A DNA stretch of 64,000 nt from an uncultured Bacilli bacterium (GTDB lineage: Bacteria > Bacillota_I > Bacilli_A > RF39 > UBA660): assembly GCA_934086815.1 (NCBI GenBank), contig CAKOIM010000002.1, positions 1-64,000 of the forward strand. The letters are read 5' to 3'. Under the pieces are notes generated by a model. That model had not been told where the DNA came from, did not search any database, and saw nothing but the letters and a program-made list of their open reading frames with translations. The position numbers and the translations under genes were made by a program. Below, piece after piece: positions 35,582 to 44,161 of the stretch; positions within the stretch are counted from its first letter, which is position 1; each line of letters begins with the position of its first letter.

Positions 35582-36043
35582 ATGGATAAATTAATGATTA
35601 AAATTGATGACAATGATTTTTTAAATGAGAATTTAAAGAAATATTTGATTAATTTAGATGGTATTTTTAATTGCCTCGTATCACCAAGGGAAGGAAAAAT
35701 ATATGTCGATTATGAATCTTCAATTATTTCTTTAAAAGTTTTAAAACTTGAAATATTATATTTCTTAGATGCTTTAAAAACACCATCTATTCTTGCCTTT
35801 TCTAAGTATTCTCGTGAAAAAACACAACAAGATACTATTATAATTAAAGATATTTGTTGTGAGTATTGTCTTAAAAATTTTATTAATGATTTATTTGATC
35901 AAGATGAAATAGTAAGTGTAGATACAAATTTTGATCATCATAATATGTTTAATGTAAATATATTTATAACATATAAAGAAAATATGATAGATAAAACATG
36001 GCTAGAAAATTTAGAGAAAAATAATTATTGTTTAAAGAAGTAG
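35582..36043 (+). CDS. Unknown protein with two HMA-like halves
   Basis: 153 residues, cytosolic. It appears to contain two ferredoxin-like units (~1-68 and ~82-150). The second has DICCEYCLKNF, a CxxC in the position of the metal-binding loop of heavy-metal-associated domains; the first lacks it. A metal chaperone role is possible but unproven. ATG follows AAGGAGGACTAA, 10 bases after the Fic gene. Confidence 0.55.
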   Translation: MDKLMIKIDDNDFLNENLKKYLINLDGIFNCLVSPREGKIYVDYESSIISLKVLKLEILYFLDALKTPSILAFSKYSREKTQQDTIIIKDICCEYCLKNFINDLFDQDEIVSVDTNFDHHNMFNVNIFITYKENMIDKTWLENLEKNNYCLKK

Positions 36044-37203
<1,160 letters not shown>

Positions 37204-37204
<1 letters not shown>

Positions 37205-37506
37205 TGAATAAATGGATAATTAGTGGTACTATTGTGATAATATCTCTTTTAATAGTAATTACAACAACATATAAAGTAATTAAAATACATAATAGTAAAA
37301 TATTACTTGTGGAAAGTAAGTATATAATCGAAGCTTCTAAAAGATGCGTAAATGAAAAAAAGTGCAATGAAGATATCATTACCCTTAAAAAACTATATGA
37401 ATTAAATTACTTAGAAAAACAAGTTAATGAAGTTACAAAAGAATATTATAACGAAAACTCATATGTAAAAATAACAAATGAAAATTATGAATTTATTATC
37501 GTTTGA
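37204..37506 (+). CDS. Small single-span membrane protein, pilin-like
   Basis: 100 residues. One N-terminal helix (WIISGTIVIISLLIVITTTY) is followed by an ectodomain with a Cys pair (RCVNEKKC) and TLKKLYELNYL, similar in order to the ectodomain of the prepilin at 9520 (Cys pair, then VSVQSLIDKYYI). It lacks the Gly/Glu prepilin signal. Its ATG shares bases with the tgt stop, so it is translationally coupled. Function unknown. Confidence 0.6.
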
Positions 37507-37518
37507 AAATAGTTAATA

Positions 37519-37875
37519 TTAACTGTTTTCTTTTTTATTTATTCCAAACATTCCTCCCATAACACTTACTAATAATAATATTATATAATATATTAAAGTG
37601 CTTATTGTAAATATATTTCTAGTAGTTATTAAAGATATAATAATTAATAAAGCTAAAAGTATACCTCCTTGCTTTAAACCACTTAAATATCCTTTAGAAG
37701 TAGCGTTTTTACCTGTGGATGCCCCAAAGATAAAGAAGGCTATAGCATTAAATATAAATAAAAGTAAGTTTGTAATTGTGTAATTTACTCCGATTAAATT
37801 AAGTAAACTACATAAAAATATTATTATAATTAAAAATATACTATAATATCCTATATTTTTTAACATTTTTTTCAC
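37519..37875 (-). CDS. yrzE: TIGR04086/YrzE-type membrane protein
   Basis: 118 residues with four membrane helices and the pattern FGASTGKNATSKGYLSGLKQ in the middle loop, typical of the TIGR04086 (YrzE) family of unknown function. Its position beside tgt and a DUF421 gene matches B. subtilis, though the gene is inverted here. Confidence 0.75.
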   Translation of the reverse strand: MKKMLKNIGYYSIFLIIIIFLCSLLNLIGVNYTITNLLLFIFNAIAFFIFGASTGKNATSKGYLSGLKQGGILLALLIIISLITTRNIFTISTLIYYIILLLVSVMGGMFGINKKENS

Positions 37876-37946
37876 TGTATCACCTAACTAAATATATGTT
37901 ATGTTTAAAATAATATTCTTTGTACCATAATATAAATGGTGATACC

Positions 37947-38591
37947 ATGGATTTATTTATTGTATTATTTAGAACTGTATTTTTTTACTTTTTTGTTTTA
38001 ATTTCTTATCGTATAATGGGAAAAAGAGAAATTGGTCAACTTGGAGTAATTGATTTAATTGTATCTATTTTAATTGCAGAATTAGTAGCTATTAGTATTG
38101 AGGAATTTGATCAACCAATGGTACTTACAATACTTCCTATTGCAATGCTTGTAGTCTTAGAAGTCATTTTTGCTTTTATTTCCATTAAATCAAGAAAATT
38201 TAGAACCATTTTTGATGGTAAGCCATCACTTATAATTGTTAATGGGAAAATAAATTATAAAGAAATGGTTAAACAAAGATATTCTTTAGATGATTTATTA
38301 GTTAGTCTAAGGCAAAAAGAAATAAGAGATATAGAAATGGTAGAATATGCTTTTTTAGAACCTAACGGAGAATTATCTGTGTTTAAATATAATTTCTTTA
38401 AAATGCATAGTCCTTATCCAGTTGCTTTAATACTAGATGGCGTATTACAAAAAAATGTTTTAAAACATATTAAAAAAACCGAAGATTGGGTAGTAGATGA
38501 ACTAGCTAAAAAGAATTTATTAATCAAAGATATATTTTATGCTTTTTACAAAAACAAAAAGATATTTATTATTAAGAAAAATGATGTCTAG
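37947..38591 (+). CDS. DUF421/YetF-family membrane protein (YrbG-like)
   Basis: 214 residues. Three N-terminal helices include the family motif RIMGKREIGQLGVIDLIVSI. The cytosolic part has DGKPSLIIVNGKI and RYSLDDLLVSLRQKEI, as in YetF/YrbG. Family function is unclear (spore germination-related in some Bacilli). ATG 37947 follows AATGGTGAT; a TTG at 37920 has no site. Confidence 0.85.
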   Translation: MDLFIVLFRTVFFYFFVLISYRIMGKREIGQLGVIDLIVSILIAELVAISIEEFDQPMVLTILPIAMLVVLEVIFAFISIKSRKFRTIFDGKPSLIIVNGKINYKEMVKQRYSLDDLLVSLRQKEIRDIEMVEYAFLEPNGELSVFKYNFFKMHSPYPVALILDGVLQKNVLKHIKKTEDWVVDELAKKNLLIKDIFYAFYKNKKIFIIKKNDV

Positions 38592-38616
38592 CTAAAAAAT
38601 GCTAGGTGTTTTTTTT
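38588..38616 (+). terminator. Terminator of the DUF421 gene
   Basis: CTAGC (38588-38592) pairs with GCTAG (38601-38605), with an adjacent T-G pair, then T-run 38609-38616. It overlaps the stop codon. Confidence 0.7.
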
Positions 38617-38622
38617 ATTTTG

Positions 38623-38631
38623 TGCTATACT
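38623..38631 (+). promoter_or_regulatory. Promoter of the mosaic surface-protein gene
   Basis: TGCTATACT is an extended -10; a second TATAGT follows at 38635-38640. The start codon lies about 22 bases downstream. Confidence 0.55.
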
Positions 38632-38652
38632 TGATATAGTAGGGTGATTAAA

Positions 38653-40248
38653 GTGAAACAGCTAATAAAAAGAATTAAGAGTAATAAGTTTTTATCAATT
38701 ACTGGCATATTAATTATAGGATTAATATTAGTTTTAATATTTAGAATAACTTATGCTTTTTTTGCACCGGTTATAAATGAAGCATTAGGTAATGTTGTAG
38801 TTGATAGTGCAACAGTAGATAAATTTTCTTTCAATTTAGGAGATGCTTTAAAGGTTGATGCAACTCCGACAACATTACCAGAAGCAGGTACTAATTTAGT
38901 AAAAAGTACTACGGCAACAGCTTCACTTACTGCCAATAGCACAAAAAATACAGCTACTATGAATTATTATGTTTATTTTCAAATACCAGAAAATACTTTT
39001 GTTTATAGTGATGGTTCAACACCAGAAATTATTTTAACTATTAAAAATCCTAATGGAACAGAAGTAACCAATATTAGCGGTTTAACTTACGGAACATTTA
39101 ATGGTGTATCAGGTTTTGATATCACAACTTATAAAGGTTTAATAACAGTGGCTAATAATTATGAAATAACTTCTAAATCAAGTAAAGAAGCTACTACTCA
39201 AGAGTGGCAATTTACATTAACTTATTTAAACTTAGGTATAGATCAATCAGTTAACTTTGGCCATAGTATGAGTACTAAAGTTATTATGAGTAAAGAAGAA
39301 AGAAAACCTGAATTAGCAAATTTATGTAAGGAAAAAACTTTAAGTGATTGTGTTAAGACTCAATACACAGGAACACAAGGAGATAACAACTTATACTTGC
39401 ATGATAGTACACTAACTAATGGAGCAGGGGATAATTCATACCGTTATGCAGGTTCGAGTGATACCACGAATAACTTTGTTTGTTTTGGTTATGACTCTCA
39501 AGACGGAACCTGCCCATCAGATAATTTATATAGAATCATCGGAGTATTTGGCGATGAAGTAAAACTAATAAAGTATGATTATGCAAAATCAACATTATTA
39601 GGAACAGATGGGGATTATGGAAAAACATATCAAGCAGCTGGAGAGGGAGGAACAAATAAAGGGCAAAACTCTCAAGCAGAAATAGGTGGATATTATTGGA
39701 ATAGAAATGGTACAAATACATGGAGTTTAAGTAGTTTAAATACAATAAATTTAAATAAGAATTATATAAATAAAATTGATGAAAATGGAACAAAATGGTC
39801 AGACAAAATATCAGACCATACATGGACAGTGGGGGGGAATACATATGATAATATTGTGGGTCAAACTGTGCCAATTGCATATCAAAATGAAATAAATTGG
39901 CCTGTTACAGAAAAAACAGTAAAAGCCAAAGTAGGATTAATGTATGTTAGCGACTATGGATACGCAGCATCATCTAGTTCTTGGTCTACAATTTTAGATA
40001 GTTATGATGATGTTATAGCAAATAATTGGATGTATATGGGACTTTATGAATGGACATTAGCGCCTCGTACGGACGATTATGAAAACGCTTTCTCTGTCAA
40101 ACGTGACGGCTGTCTGAATTACAGCGATGTGCCTGGCAACTTTGTCAGATATAACACGTTTGGTGTCCGCCCAGTCCTTTATCTGAAGTCAACGATAAGC
40201 TATGCTGGCGGGTCTGGCACGGCCGCGAAACCGATTTTGGTGAAATAG
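38653..40248 (+). CDS. Mosaic surface protein with lectin-like C-terminus on GC-rich DNA
   Basis: 531 residues from GTG 38653 (AGGGTGATT upstream). One N-terminal helix (~11-30) is followed by a Thr/Asn-rich beta region (~40-215) not found in the other paralogues. The shared C-terminal module follows (~250-531): SYRYAGSSDTTNNFVCFG, LYRIIGVFG, KLIKYDYAK, VGLMYVSDYG, WMYMGLYEWT and RPVLYLK. Up to EWT the codons are AT-rich like the genome. From about base 40060 they switch to CTG, GTC, CGC, GGC and GCG, and this continues through the stop into the 3' flank. The switch falls at the border of the segment that is hypervariable between paralogues. Ligand and surface role are inferred. Confidence 0.7.
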   Translation: MKQLIKRIKSNKFLSITGILIIGLILVLIFRITYAFFAPVINEALGNVVVDSATVDKFSFNLGDALKVDATPTTLPEAGTNLVKSTTATASLTANSTKNTATMNYYVYFQIPENTFVYSDGSTPEIILTIKNPNGTEVTNISGLTYGTFNGVSGFDITTYKGLITVANNYEITSKSSKEATTQEWQFTLTYLNLGIDQSVNFGHSMSTKVIMSKEERKPELANLCKEKTLSDCVKTQYTGTQGDNNLYLHDSTLTNGAGDNSYRYAGSSDTTNNFVCFGYDSQDGTCPSDNLYRIIGVFGDEVKLIKYDYAKSTLLGTDGDYGKTYQAAGEGGTNKGQNSQAEIGGYYWNRNGTNTWSLSSLNTINLNKNYINKIDENGTKWSDKISDHTWTVGGNTYDNIVGQTVPIAYQNEINWPVTEKTVKAKVGLMYVSDYGYAASSSSWSTILDSYDDVIANNWMYMGLYEWTLAPRTDDYENAFSVKRDGCLNYSDVPGNFVRYNTFGVRPVLYLKSTISYAGGSGTAAKPILVK

Positions 40249-40442
40249 TGACGGAGCAAGGCGAAATCTTCGCACCCTTGATGGGACATGGTGAGCCACG
40301 AAAAAAAATAGGCGAAGCGAAAAAGCTTGAGAGGTCGAAAAATAAAGAACGCGGTGAAAAGGTGTGAGATGCTAAAAACGCGCTATGTATATGAAGCCCT
40401 GCCCATACAGGGCTTCCAAAATTAGGCGAAGCCTAATTTTGT
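40060..40442 (+). other. GC-rich island: variable gene end plus structured 3' flank
   Basis: About 190 coding bases and 195 non-coding bases are strikingly richer in G+C than anything nearby apart from the tRNAs. The flank repeats AGGCGAA three times and has a GCGAA/TTCGC hairpin near 40262, ending in two strong hairpins. It looks like a transferred or templated segment: a diversity-generating retroelement variable region with its downstream recognition elements, or a recombination cassette. A 28-codon basic frame at 40281-40367 is not credible as a gene. Confidence 0.6.
40393..40440 (+). repeat. Two adjacent perfect hairpins
   Basis: Hairpin 1: GAAGCCCTG (40393-40401) with CAGGGCTTC (40408-40416), 6-base loop. 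Hairpin 2: AAAATTAGGC (40418-40427) with GCCTAATTTT (40431-40440), GAA loop. The second could act as a weak terminator. Both could also extrude as cruciforms. Confidence 0.85.
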
Positions 40443-40478
40443 TGGAAAAATAAATAAACCAAGAAAGGAAATGATTAA

Positions 40479-41450
40479 ATGAAAATATTATGTATTGGAC
40501 ATACAAGTTGGGATATGACTGTTCCAGTAGATGAGTATCCAATAGAAAATACTAAGTATAGATATAATGAAAAATACCAAGCAGGAGGAGGCCCTGCATC
40601 AAATGCAGCATATCTTTTAGGTAAATGGGGAATGGATACTGTTATTGCAACAAGTATTGGAAGTGATGATTTTGGAACTAAAATTAAAAAGGAATTTCAA
40701 GAAATAAATGTACCTACAGAATATATAGAAACAAGTTATGATAAAGATACTTCATTTTCTTTTATTCTTATAAATAAAGGTACTGGTTCAAGAACAGTCT
40801 TTAATGTAGCAACAGAACATCCACCATTAAAAAAACTTAATTATGATTTTACTCCGGATATTATATTTACTGATGGCCATGATTATGGAGCAACGCAAAA
40901 TGCAATAAGTAAATATCAAAATGCTATTACAATTATAGATGCGGGAAGGGTTACTCCGGAATTGTTAGAATTATGTAAATATATTAAATATATAGTATGT
41001 AGTAAAGGTTTTGCTGAAACTGTAACAGGTTTAAAATTTGATTTTAGTAATCCTAGTAGTTTAGTTGCGGTATATAATAAATTACAAGATAAATATCCAA
41101 ATAGTAATATAGTTATTACTTTAGAAGAAAATGGCTGTTTATATACAAGTGGAAATGAAATAAAAATAATGCCAGGATTAAAAATTCAAGCTGTGGACAC
41201 TACCGGAGCAGGGGATATATTCCATGGAGCATTTACTTATGGTATAGCTAATAACTTTGATATGGAAAAAATAATAACTCTTTCTAATATTGCTGCCGGT
41301 TTATCTGTTACTAAAATTGGTGCTAGATTATCCGTTCCTAATTTATCTGAAGTTTTAGATTATTATTCCAAAAAAATGAATAATCAAGTAAATGGACAAA
41401 CTAATATTCCTGTCGATAATAATCAAGGTAATATGCCAAATGCTAATTAG
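40479..41450 (+). CDS. PfkB-family carbohydrate/nucleoside kinase
   Basis: 323 residues, ribokinase fold. The substrate-side signature is GGGPASNAAYLLGKWG, and the C-terminal signature DTTGAGDIFHGAF contains the catalytic Asp and anion hole. Similar to ribokinase-like sugar kinases; the substrate cannot be deduced. The last ~25 residues are an odd Asn/Gln-rich tail (NNQVNGQTNIPVDNNQ). ATG follows AAAGGAAATGATT. It ends inside the Smr gene. Confidence 0.85.
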   Translation: MKILCIGHTSWDMTVPVDEYPIENTKYRYNEKYQAGGGPASNAAYLLGKWGMDTVIATSIGSDDFGTKIKKEFQEINVPTEYIETSYDKDTSFSFILINKGTGSRTVFNVATEHPPLKKLNYDFTPDIIFTDGHDYGATQNAISKYQNAITIIDAGRVTPELLELCKYIKYIVCSKGFAETVTGLKFDFSNPSSLVAVYNKLQDKYPNSNIVITLEENGCLYTSGNEIKIMPGLKIQAVDTTGAGDIFHGAFTYGIANNFDMEKIITLSNIAAGLSVTKIGARLSVPNLSEVLDYYSKKMNNQVNGQTNIPVDNNQGNMPNAN

Positions 41451-41685
41451 TAAGACACCACATCTTGATTTACATGGAGAAATAGTATCTATGGTTGAAG
41501 TCTTAGTAAATGAATTTATTCATGATAATGTTATACTAAAAAACGATACAGTAGTAATAATTCATGGGAAAAGCACAAATATTTTAACTGATGAAGTTCA
41601 TAGAGTTTTAAGTAGAAATAAAAGCGTGGTAAAATTTTATAAAAACAATTGGAATTTAGGTGAAACAATCGTAGAATTGCGCTAA
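41440..41685 (+). CDS. Stand-alone Smr-domain protein
   Basis: 81 residues consisting of one Smr domain: LDLHGE near the N-terminus, VIIHGKST in place of HGxGxG, then VHRVLSRN and GETIVEL. Smr domains nick or bind nucleic acid, including in ribosome rescue (MutS2/SmrB). ATG 41440 overlaps the preceding stop, with AAGGTAATA upstream. Small single-domain Smr proteins are known but little studied. Confidence 0.75.
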   Translation: MLISKTPHLDLHGEIVSMVEVLVNEFIHDNVILKNDTVVIIHGKSTNILTDEVHRVLSRNKSVVKFYKNNWNLGETIVELR

Positions 41686-41707
41686 TTTGACAAAATTAGC
41701 GTTTTTT
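41680..41707 (+). terminator. Terminator after smr
   Basis: CGCTAATTT (41680-41688) pairs with AAATTAGCG (41693-41701), loop GACA, followed by six T. It overlaps the stop codon and also contains the -35 of the next promoter. Confidence 0.85.
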
Positions 41708-41715
41708 GGTATAAT
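41687..41715 (+). promoter_or_regulatory. Promoter P1, embedded in the terminator
   Basis: TTGACA (41687-41692), 17 bases, TATAAT (41710-41715). The -35 lies in the hairpin loop and stem of the smr terminator and the spacer includes its T-run. Confidence 0.75.
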
Positions 41716-41765
41716 TAAAGTCCAATAAGGGTATACTATGAATAATATGATAAATTTACACAAAA

Positions 41766-41794
41766 TTGACAAAAAACGCAGTTTGTGGTATAAT
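41766..41794 (+). promoter_or_regulatory. Promoter P2 of the 139-residue gene
   Basis: TTGACA (41766-41771), 17 bases, TATAAT (41789-41794): a perfect consensus promoter similar in flanks to P1, inside the possible longer reading frame that starts at 41738. Confidence 0.85.
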
Positions 41795-41827
41795 GATATT
41801 GTTCGAGTAATTAGGGGGTATGGAAAA

Positions 41828-42247
41828 ATGAAAGGATATGTTTTAGAATACGTTTGTGAAAATGAATTTAAAAAGTTGGAAAGGGCATTAAAAAAATATA
41901 ATATGTTAGCCTTTAAAAAATTAAATTTTGATTATTATCCAGCTTTAAGAAATGGTAATTTTGTCGGAGAATTAATTTCTGTTAATAAGAAAAATGGAAC
42001 AGAAACTTATGAACTTAAATTACCAAGTGATAAAATGTTTGCACAAATACATGGTGATGTTAAATTAGTTTATACAGTACATAAGAAAGATGAAACAATT
42101 GTACTTGAAACTATTACACCATCAGAAATATTATTAGAAGGTCATAGATCAGAATTAACGACTTATAAAGGAATAATGATATCTAAAGCAAATGCTACTA
42201 AAGATATGTTTAAAATTGATTTACTTAATATGTTACAAGATAAATAA
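41828..42247 (+). CDS. Protein of unknown function behind tandem consensus promoters
   Basis: 139 residues, cytosolic, mixed alpha/beta, no recognised family. ATG 41828 follows AGGGGGTATG. An in-frame ATG at 41738 with AAGGGTAT upstream, driven by P1, would add 30 residues. The P2 promoter inside that extension argues that the short form is the main product. Two perfect promoters and a strong terminator suggest high expression. Confidence 0.6.
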   Translation: MKGYVLEYVCENEFKKLERALKKYNMLAFKKLNFDYYPALRNGNFVGELISVNKKNGTETYELKLPSDKMFAQIHGDVKLVYTVHKKDETIVLETITPSEILLEGHRSELTTYKGIMISKANATKDMFKIDLLNMLQDK

Positions 42248-42248
42248 T

Positions 42249-42282
42249 AACTTAGGTTTCGGGGGTTACCTAAGTTTTTTTT
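42249..42282 (+). terminator. Terminator of the 139-residue gene
   Basis: AACTTAGGT (42249-42257) pairs exactly with ACCTAAGTT (42268-42276), then T-run. Confidence 0.85.
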
Positions 42283-42302
42283 ATGAAAATGCAAAAAAGT
42301 TA

Positions 42303-42331
42303 TTGCATGATAAAAGAAAATATGATAACAT
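42303..42331 (+). promoter_or_regulatory. tRNA promoter
   Basis: TTGCAT (42303-42308), 17 bases, TAACAT (42326-42331), 13 bases before the first tRNA. Confidence 0.6.
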
Positions 42332-42343
42332 TAATAGTGTCAT

Positions 42344-42420
42344 GGACCTCTAGCTCAGTTGGTTAGAGCCCTCGGCTCATAACCGAGTTGTCGTAGGTTC
42401 GAGTCCTACGAGGTCCACCA
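42344..42420 (+). tRNA. tRNA with CAT anticodon (Met or lysidine-type Ile2)
   Basis: 77 bases including encoded CCA. The acceptor GGACCTC pairs with GAGGTCC, the D-arm contains AGCTCAGTTGGTTAGAGC, anticodon loop CTCATAA gives CAT, and the T-arm has GGTTCGAGTCC. The sequence resembles a Bacillus CAT-anticodon tRNA, but elongator Met versus Ile2 cannot be settled by eye. It is not initiator, since there is no GGG/CCC anticodon stem. Confidence 0.93.
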
Positions 42421-42434
42421 TTTATTTTTTTTAT

Positions 42435-42519
42435 GCAGGTGTGGCGGAACTGGCAGACGCGCTAGACTTAGGATCTAGTGGATATATCCGTGGGGGTTCA
42501 AGTCCCTTCACCTGCACCA
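42435..42519 (+). tRNA. tRNA-Leu (TAG anticodon)
   Basis: 85 bases, class II with a long variable arm and encoded CCA. The acceptor GCAGGTG pairs with CACCTGC. The anticodon stem CTAGA/TCTAG encloses CTTAGGA, anticodon TAG, reading CTA/CTG. It is 14 bases after the CAT tRNA and cotranscribed with it. Confidence 0.95.
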
Positions 42520-42565
42520 TTGGGAAATATGTCCAGACTTTTATAGTCTTGGATTTAATATAAAA

Positions 42566-42598
42566 AATATCAATTTCTAAAAGAAGTTGGTATTTTTT
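42566..42598 (+). terminator. Terminator of the tRNA unit
   Basis: AATATCAATTTC (42566-42577) pairs with GAAGTTGGTATT (42583-42594), allowing two G-T pairs, then T-run. Confidence 0.75.
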
Positions 42599-42698
42599 GT
42601 TGTTAATTAAAAAAAGAATTAGATTTTGATGATCTAGAACGATAATTTTATGGTAAAATTATATTAGATGAAAAAATTAATAGATTGGTTAGACACGA

Positions 42699-43502
42699 TT
42701 GACTAATTTAGCAAAAACTCAAAATGATGAAGCCCCAGCAGATGTTGTTAAAAATTGGTTAAGAAATAAAGAAACGATTTCTTTTCTAGGTGTATGGGAA
42801 GAATTAAATAATGAAAATTTTAAACTGGTCGAATTCGACCAGTTTAAAAATGAAGCAGGAAGACATGCATTTACTATGTCCCCTCAAAAATGGATTAGGG
42901 AAATAAATGCTATTGGTATTATTTCTAAATCTGGTAAATATGGTGGTGGACCTTTTGCAAGAAGTGATATTGCTTTCGAGTTTGCTAGTTGGATTAGTCC
43001 TGAATTTAAATTATATTTAATTAAAGAATTTGAAAGATTAAAAAGAAATGAAACATATCAAGAAAAAATTGAATGGCATGCAAATAGACTATTATCTAAA
43101 TTAAATTATGTTGTTCATACTGATGCAATAAAAAAATATATTGTTCCTACTTTAACAGAACAACAAATTAAGTTTGTATATGCAAATGAAGCTGATGTAT
43201 TAAACGTTGCATTGTTTGGTATGACTGCTAAAGAATGGCGTGAAGATAATCCAGAACTTGCTAAAAATGGAAATATGAGAGATTATACAGATTTACTTCA
43301 TTTAATAATTTTAAATAATTTAGAAAACACAAATGCAGAATTGATTAGAATGAATATAAAACAATCTGATAGACTTATTCAATTAAATGAATCAGCAAGA
43401 AATCAAATGGAAGCTTTAAGAAATAATAAGAATGTTAAGAAATTAGAAGTATTACAACAACAAGTAAATGAAGATAATAAATATTTAATCGAGAGTAAAT
43501 AA
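42699..43502 (+). CDS. KilA-N domain protein, 5'-truncated phage remnant
   Basis: 267 residues. NLAKTQNDEAPADVVKNWLR, FLGVWEELNN, SGKYGGGPFARSDIAFEFASW and KLYLIKEFERLK are hallmark KilA-N segments, a DNA-binding domain of phage antirepressor-type proteins. The C-terminal part has a coiled coil. The usual N-terminal beta strands before NLAKTQ are missing. The only start is a TTG without a ribosome site, and a short ATG frame upstream (42668) runs out of frame into TAA. It is probably decayed, possibly silent. It lies just after a tRNA gene, a common phage insertion site. Confidence 0.65.
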   Translation: MTNLAKTQNDEAPADVVKNWLRNKETISFLGVWEELNNENFKLVEFDQFKNEAGRHAFTMSPQKWIREINAIGIISKSGKYGGGPFARSDIAFEFASWISPEFKLYLIKEFERLKRNETYQEKIEWHANRLLSKLNYVVHTDAIKKYIVPTLTEQQIKFVYANEADVLNVALFGMTAKEWREDNPELAKNGNMRDYTDLLHLIILNNLENTNAELIRMNIKQSDRLIQLNESARNQMEALRNNKNVKKLEVLQQQVNEDNKYLIESK

Positions 43503-43863
43503 AATACAAAAGATGTTAAGACTTTAGTAAAAGATTTAAAAAATACACTAATACCAAAAGATAAATATATAATGTAGATGAAAAACTTAAATATAATAAT
43601 GAACTTATAGCTAAAAGTTATTCCAGTGTACTGGAATAATTTTATATTTTTTGAAGTACAATAGTATAATATAATTTTAAGTGACTTGAAGAAATGCTTT
43701 ATTTATCATCCATTCTTGATTTAGTTGATGCTTTAAATAAAATAAGAATAACTAAAAACTGTGAAAATGTAAAAGAATATAATTCAAATGAAGAATGGTA
43801 AATATATTATAAAATTTTCTAAAATAAAAAGACCATTAACAAAATTTGTTTGTCAATAGTCTG
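43503..43863. other. Gap with phage/gene debris
   Basis: About 360 bases without an intact gene. It includes a palindrome at 43618-43639 and a 35-codon plus-strand frame at 43694-43801 (begins MLYLSSILDLVDALNK, no ribosome site). These look like leftovers of the element that carried the KilA-N gene. No attachment-site repeat of the tRNA-Leu 3' end was seen. Confidence 0.4.
43618..43639. repeat. Palindrome, possible operator or terminator
   Basis: TTATTCCAGT and ACTGGAATAA are perfect inverted 10-mers separated by GT, followed by a T-rich stretch. It could be a regulator site or a weak terminator. Confidence 0.6.
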
Positions 43864-43889
43864 AAACGACTTGCTTAAAAGTCGTTTTT
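43864..43889 (+). terminator. Intrinsic terminator
   Basis: AAACGACTT (43864-43872) pairs with AAGTCGTTT (43879-43887), then T. It sits just left of the mini-gene locus, so it may insulate it. Confidence 0.7.
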
Positions 43890-43933
43890 ATGTTATTCTG
43901 TATACAGATGAAGAAATCATCATAAAATATTAA

Positions 43934-43946
43934 AGGAACACTTAAT
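43934..43946 (+). repeat. Left inverted repeat of the mini-gene locus
   Basis: AGGAACACTTAAT; its exact reverse complement is at 44142-44154. Including flanks, 15 of 16 bases match. Confidence 0.85.
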
Positions 43947-44014
43947 GTCGCATGTTGAGTGTCGCCAATTTGTTTGGTTCCATCTAAATCATTGCTGAGT
44001 TAGGTGGATTTCTT

Positions 44015-44098
44015 TTATATTAATACTATAAATAGTAAGAATAATAAAAGGAAGATAATTATTACTAGAGATAGAACTAAAAAATCCTTCTTGTTCAT
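44015..44098 (-). CDS. 27-residue hydrophobic peptide, type I toxin-like
   Basis: ATG 44098 follows a strong GGGAGG. After MNKKDFLV the peptide is almost entirely Leu/Ile/Val/Phe to the stop, a single membrane helix. It has an extended -10 (TGCTATAAT) about 65 bases upstream and a structured leader with a hairpin that could mask the ribosome site (CTTCTT/AAGAAG). Size, hydrophobicity and leader structure resemble type I toxins of Firmicutes, whose antitoxin is an antisense RNA. The convergent strand (43934-44020) is itself able to fold. Similarity to a specific family is not established. Confidence 0.5.
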   Translation of the reverse strand: MNKKDFLVLSLVIIIFLLLFLLFIVLI

Positions 44099-44141
44099 AC
44101 TATTGCCTCCCTTCTTTCAAGAAGTTTGGCTCCGCCCAACT

Positions 44142-44154
44142 ATTAAGTGTTCCT
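44142..44154 (-). repeat. Right inverted repeat of the mini-gene locus
   Basis: ATTAAGTGTTCCT, the reverse complement of 43934-43946. It falls at the expected 5' end of the minus-strand transcript. Confidence 0.85.
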
Positions 44155-44161
44155 ATAGGTA

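Noticed and set aside
40281..40367. 28-codon basic open frame in the GC-rich 3' flank
   Set aside because: No ribosome site and it lies in a structured, repeat-bearing non-coding stretch. Kept only as part of the island.
38653..40478. Complete diversity-generating retroelement inside the window
   Set aside because: No reverse transcriptase, accessory gene or template copy of the variable segment was found in 64 kb; only a candidate target remains.
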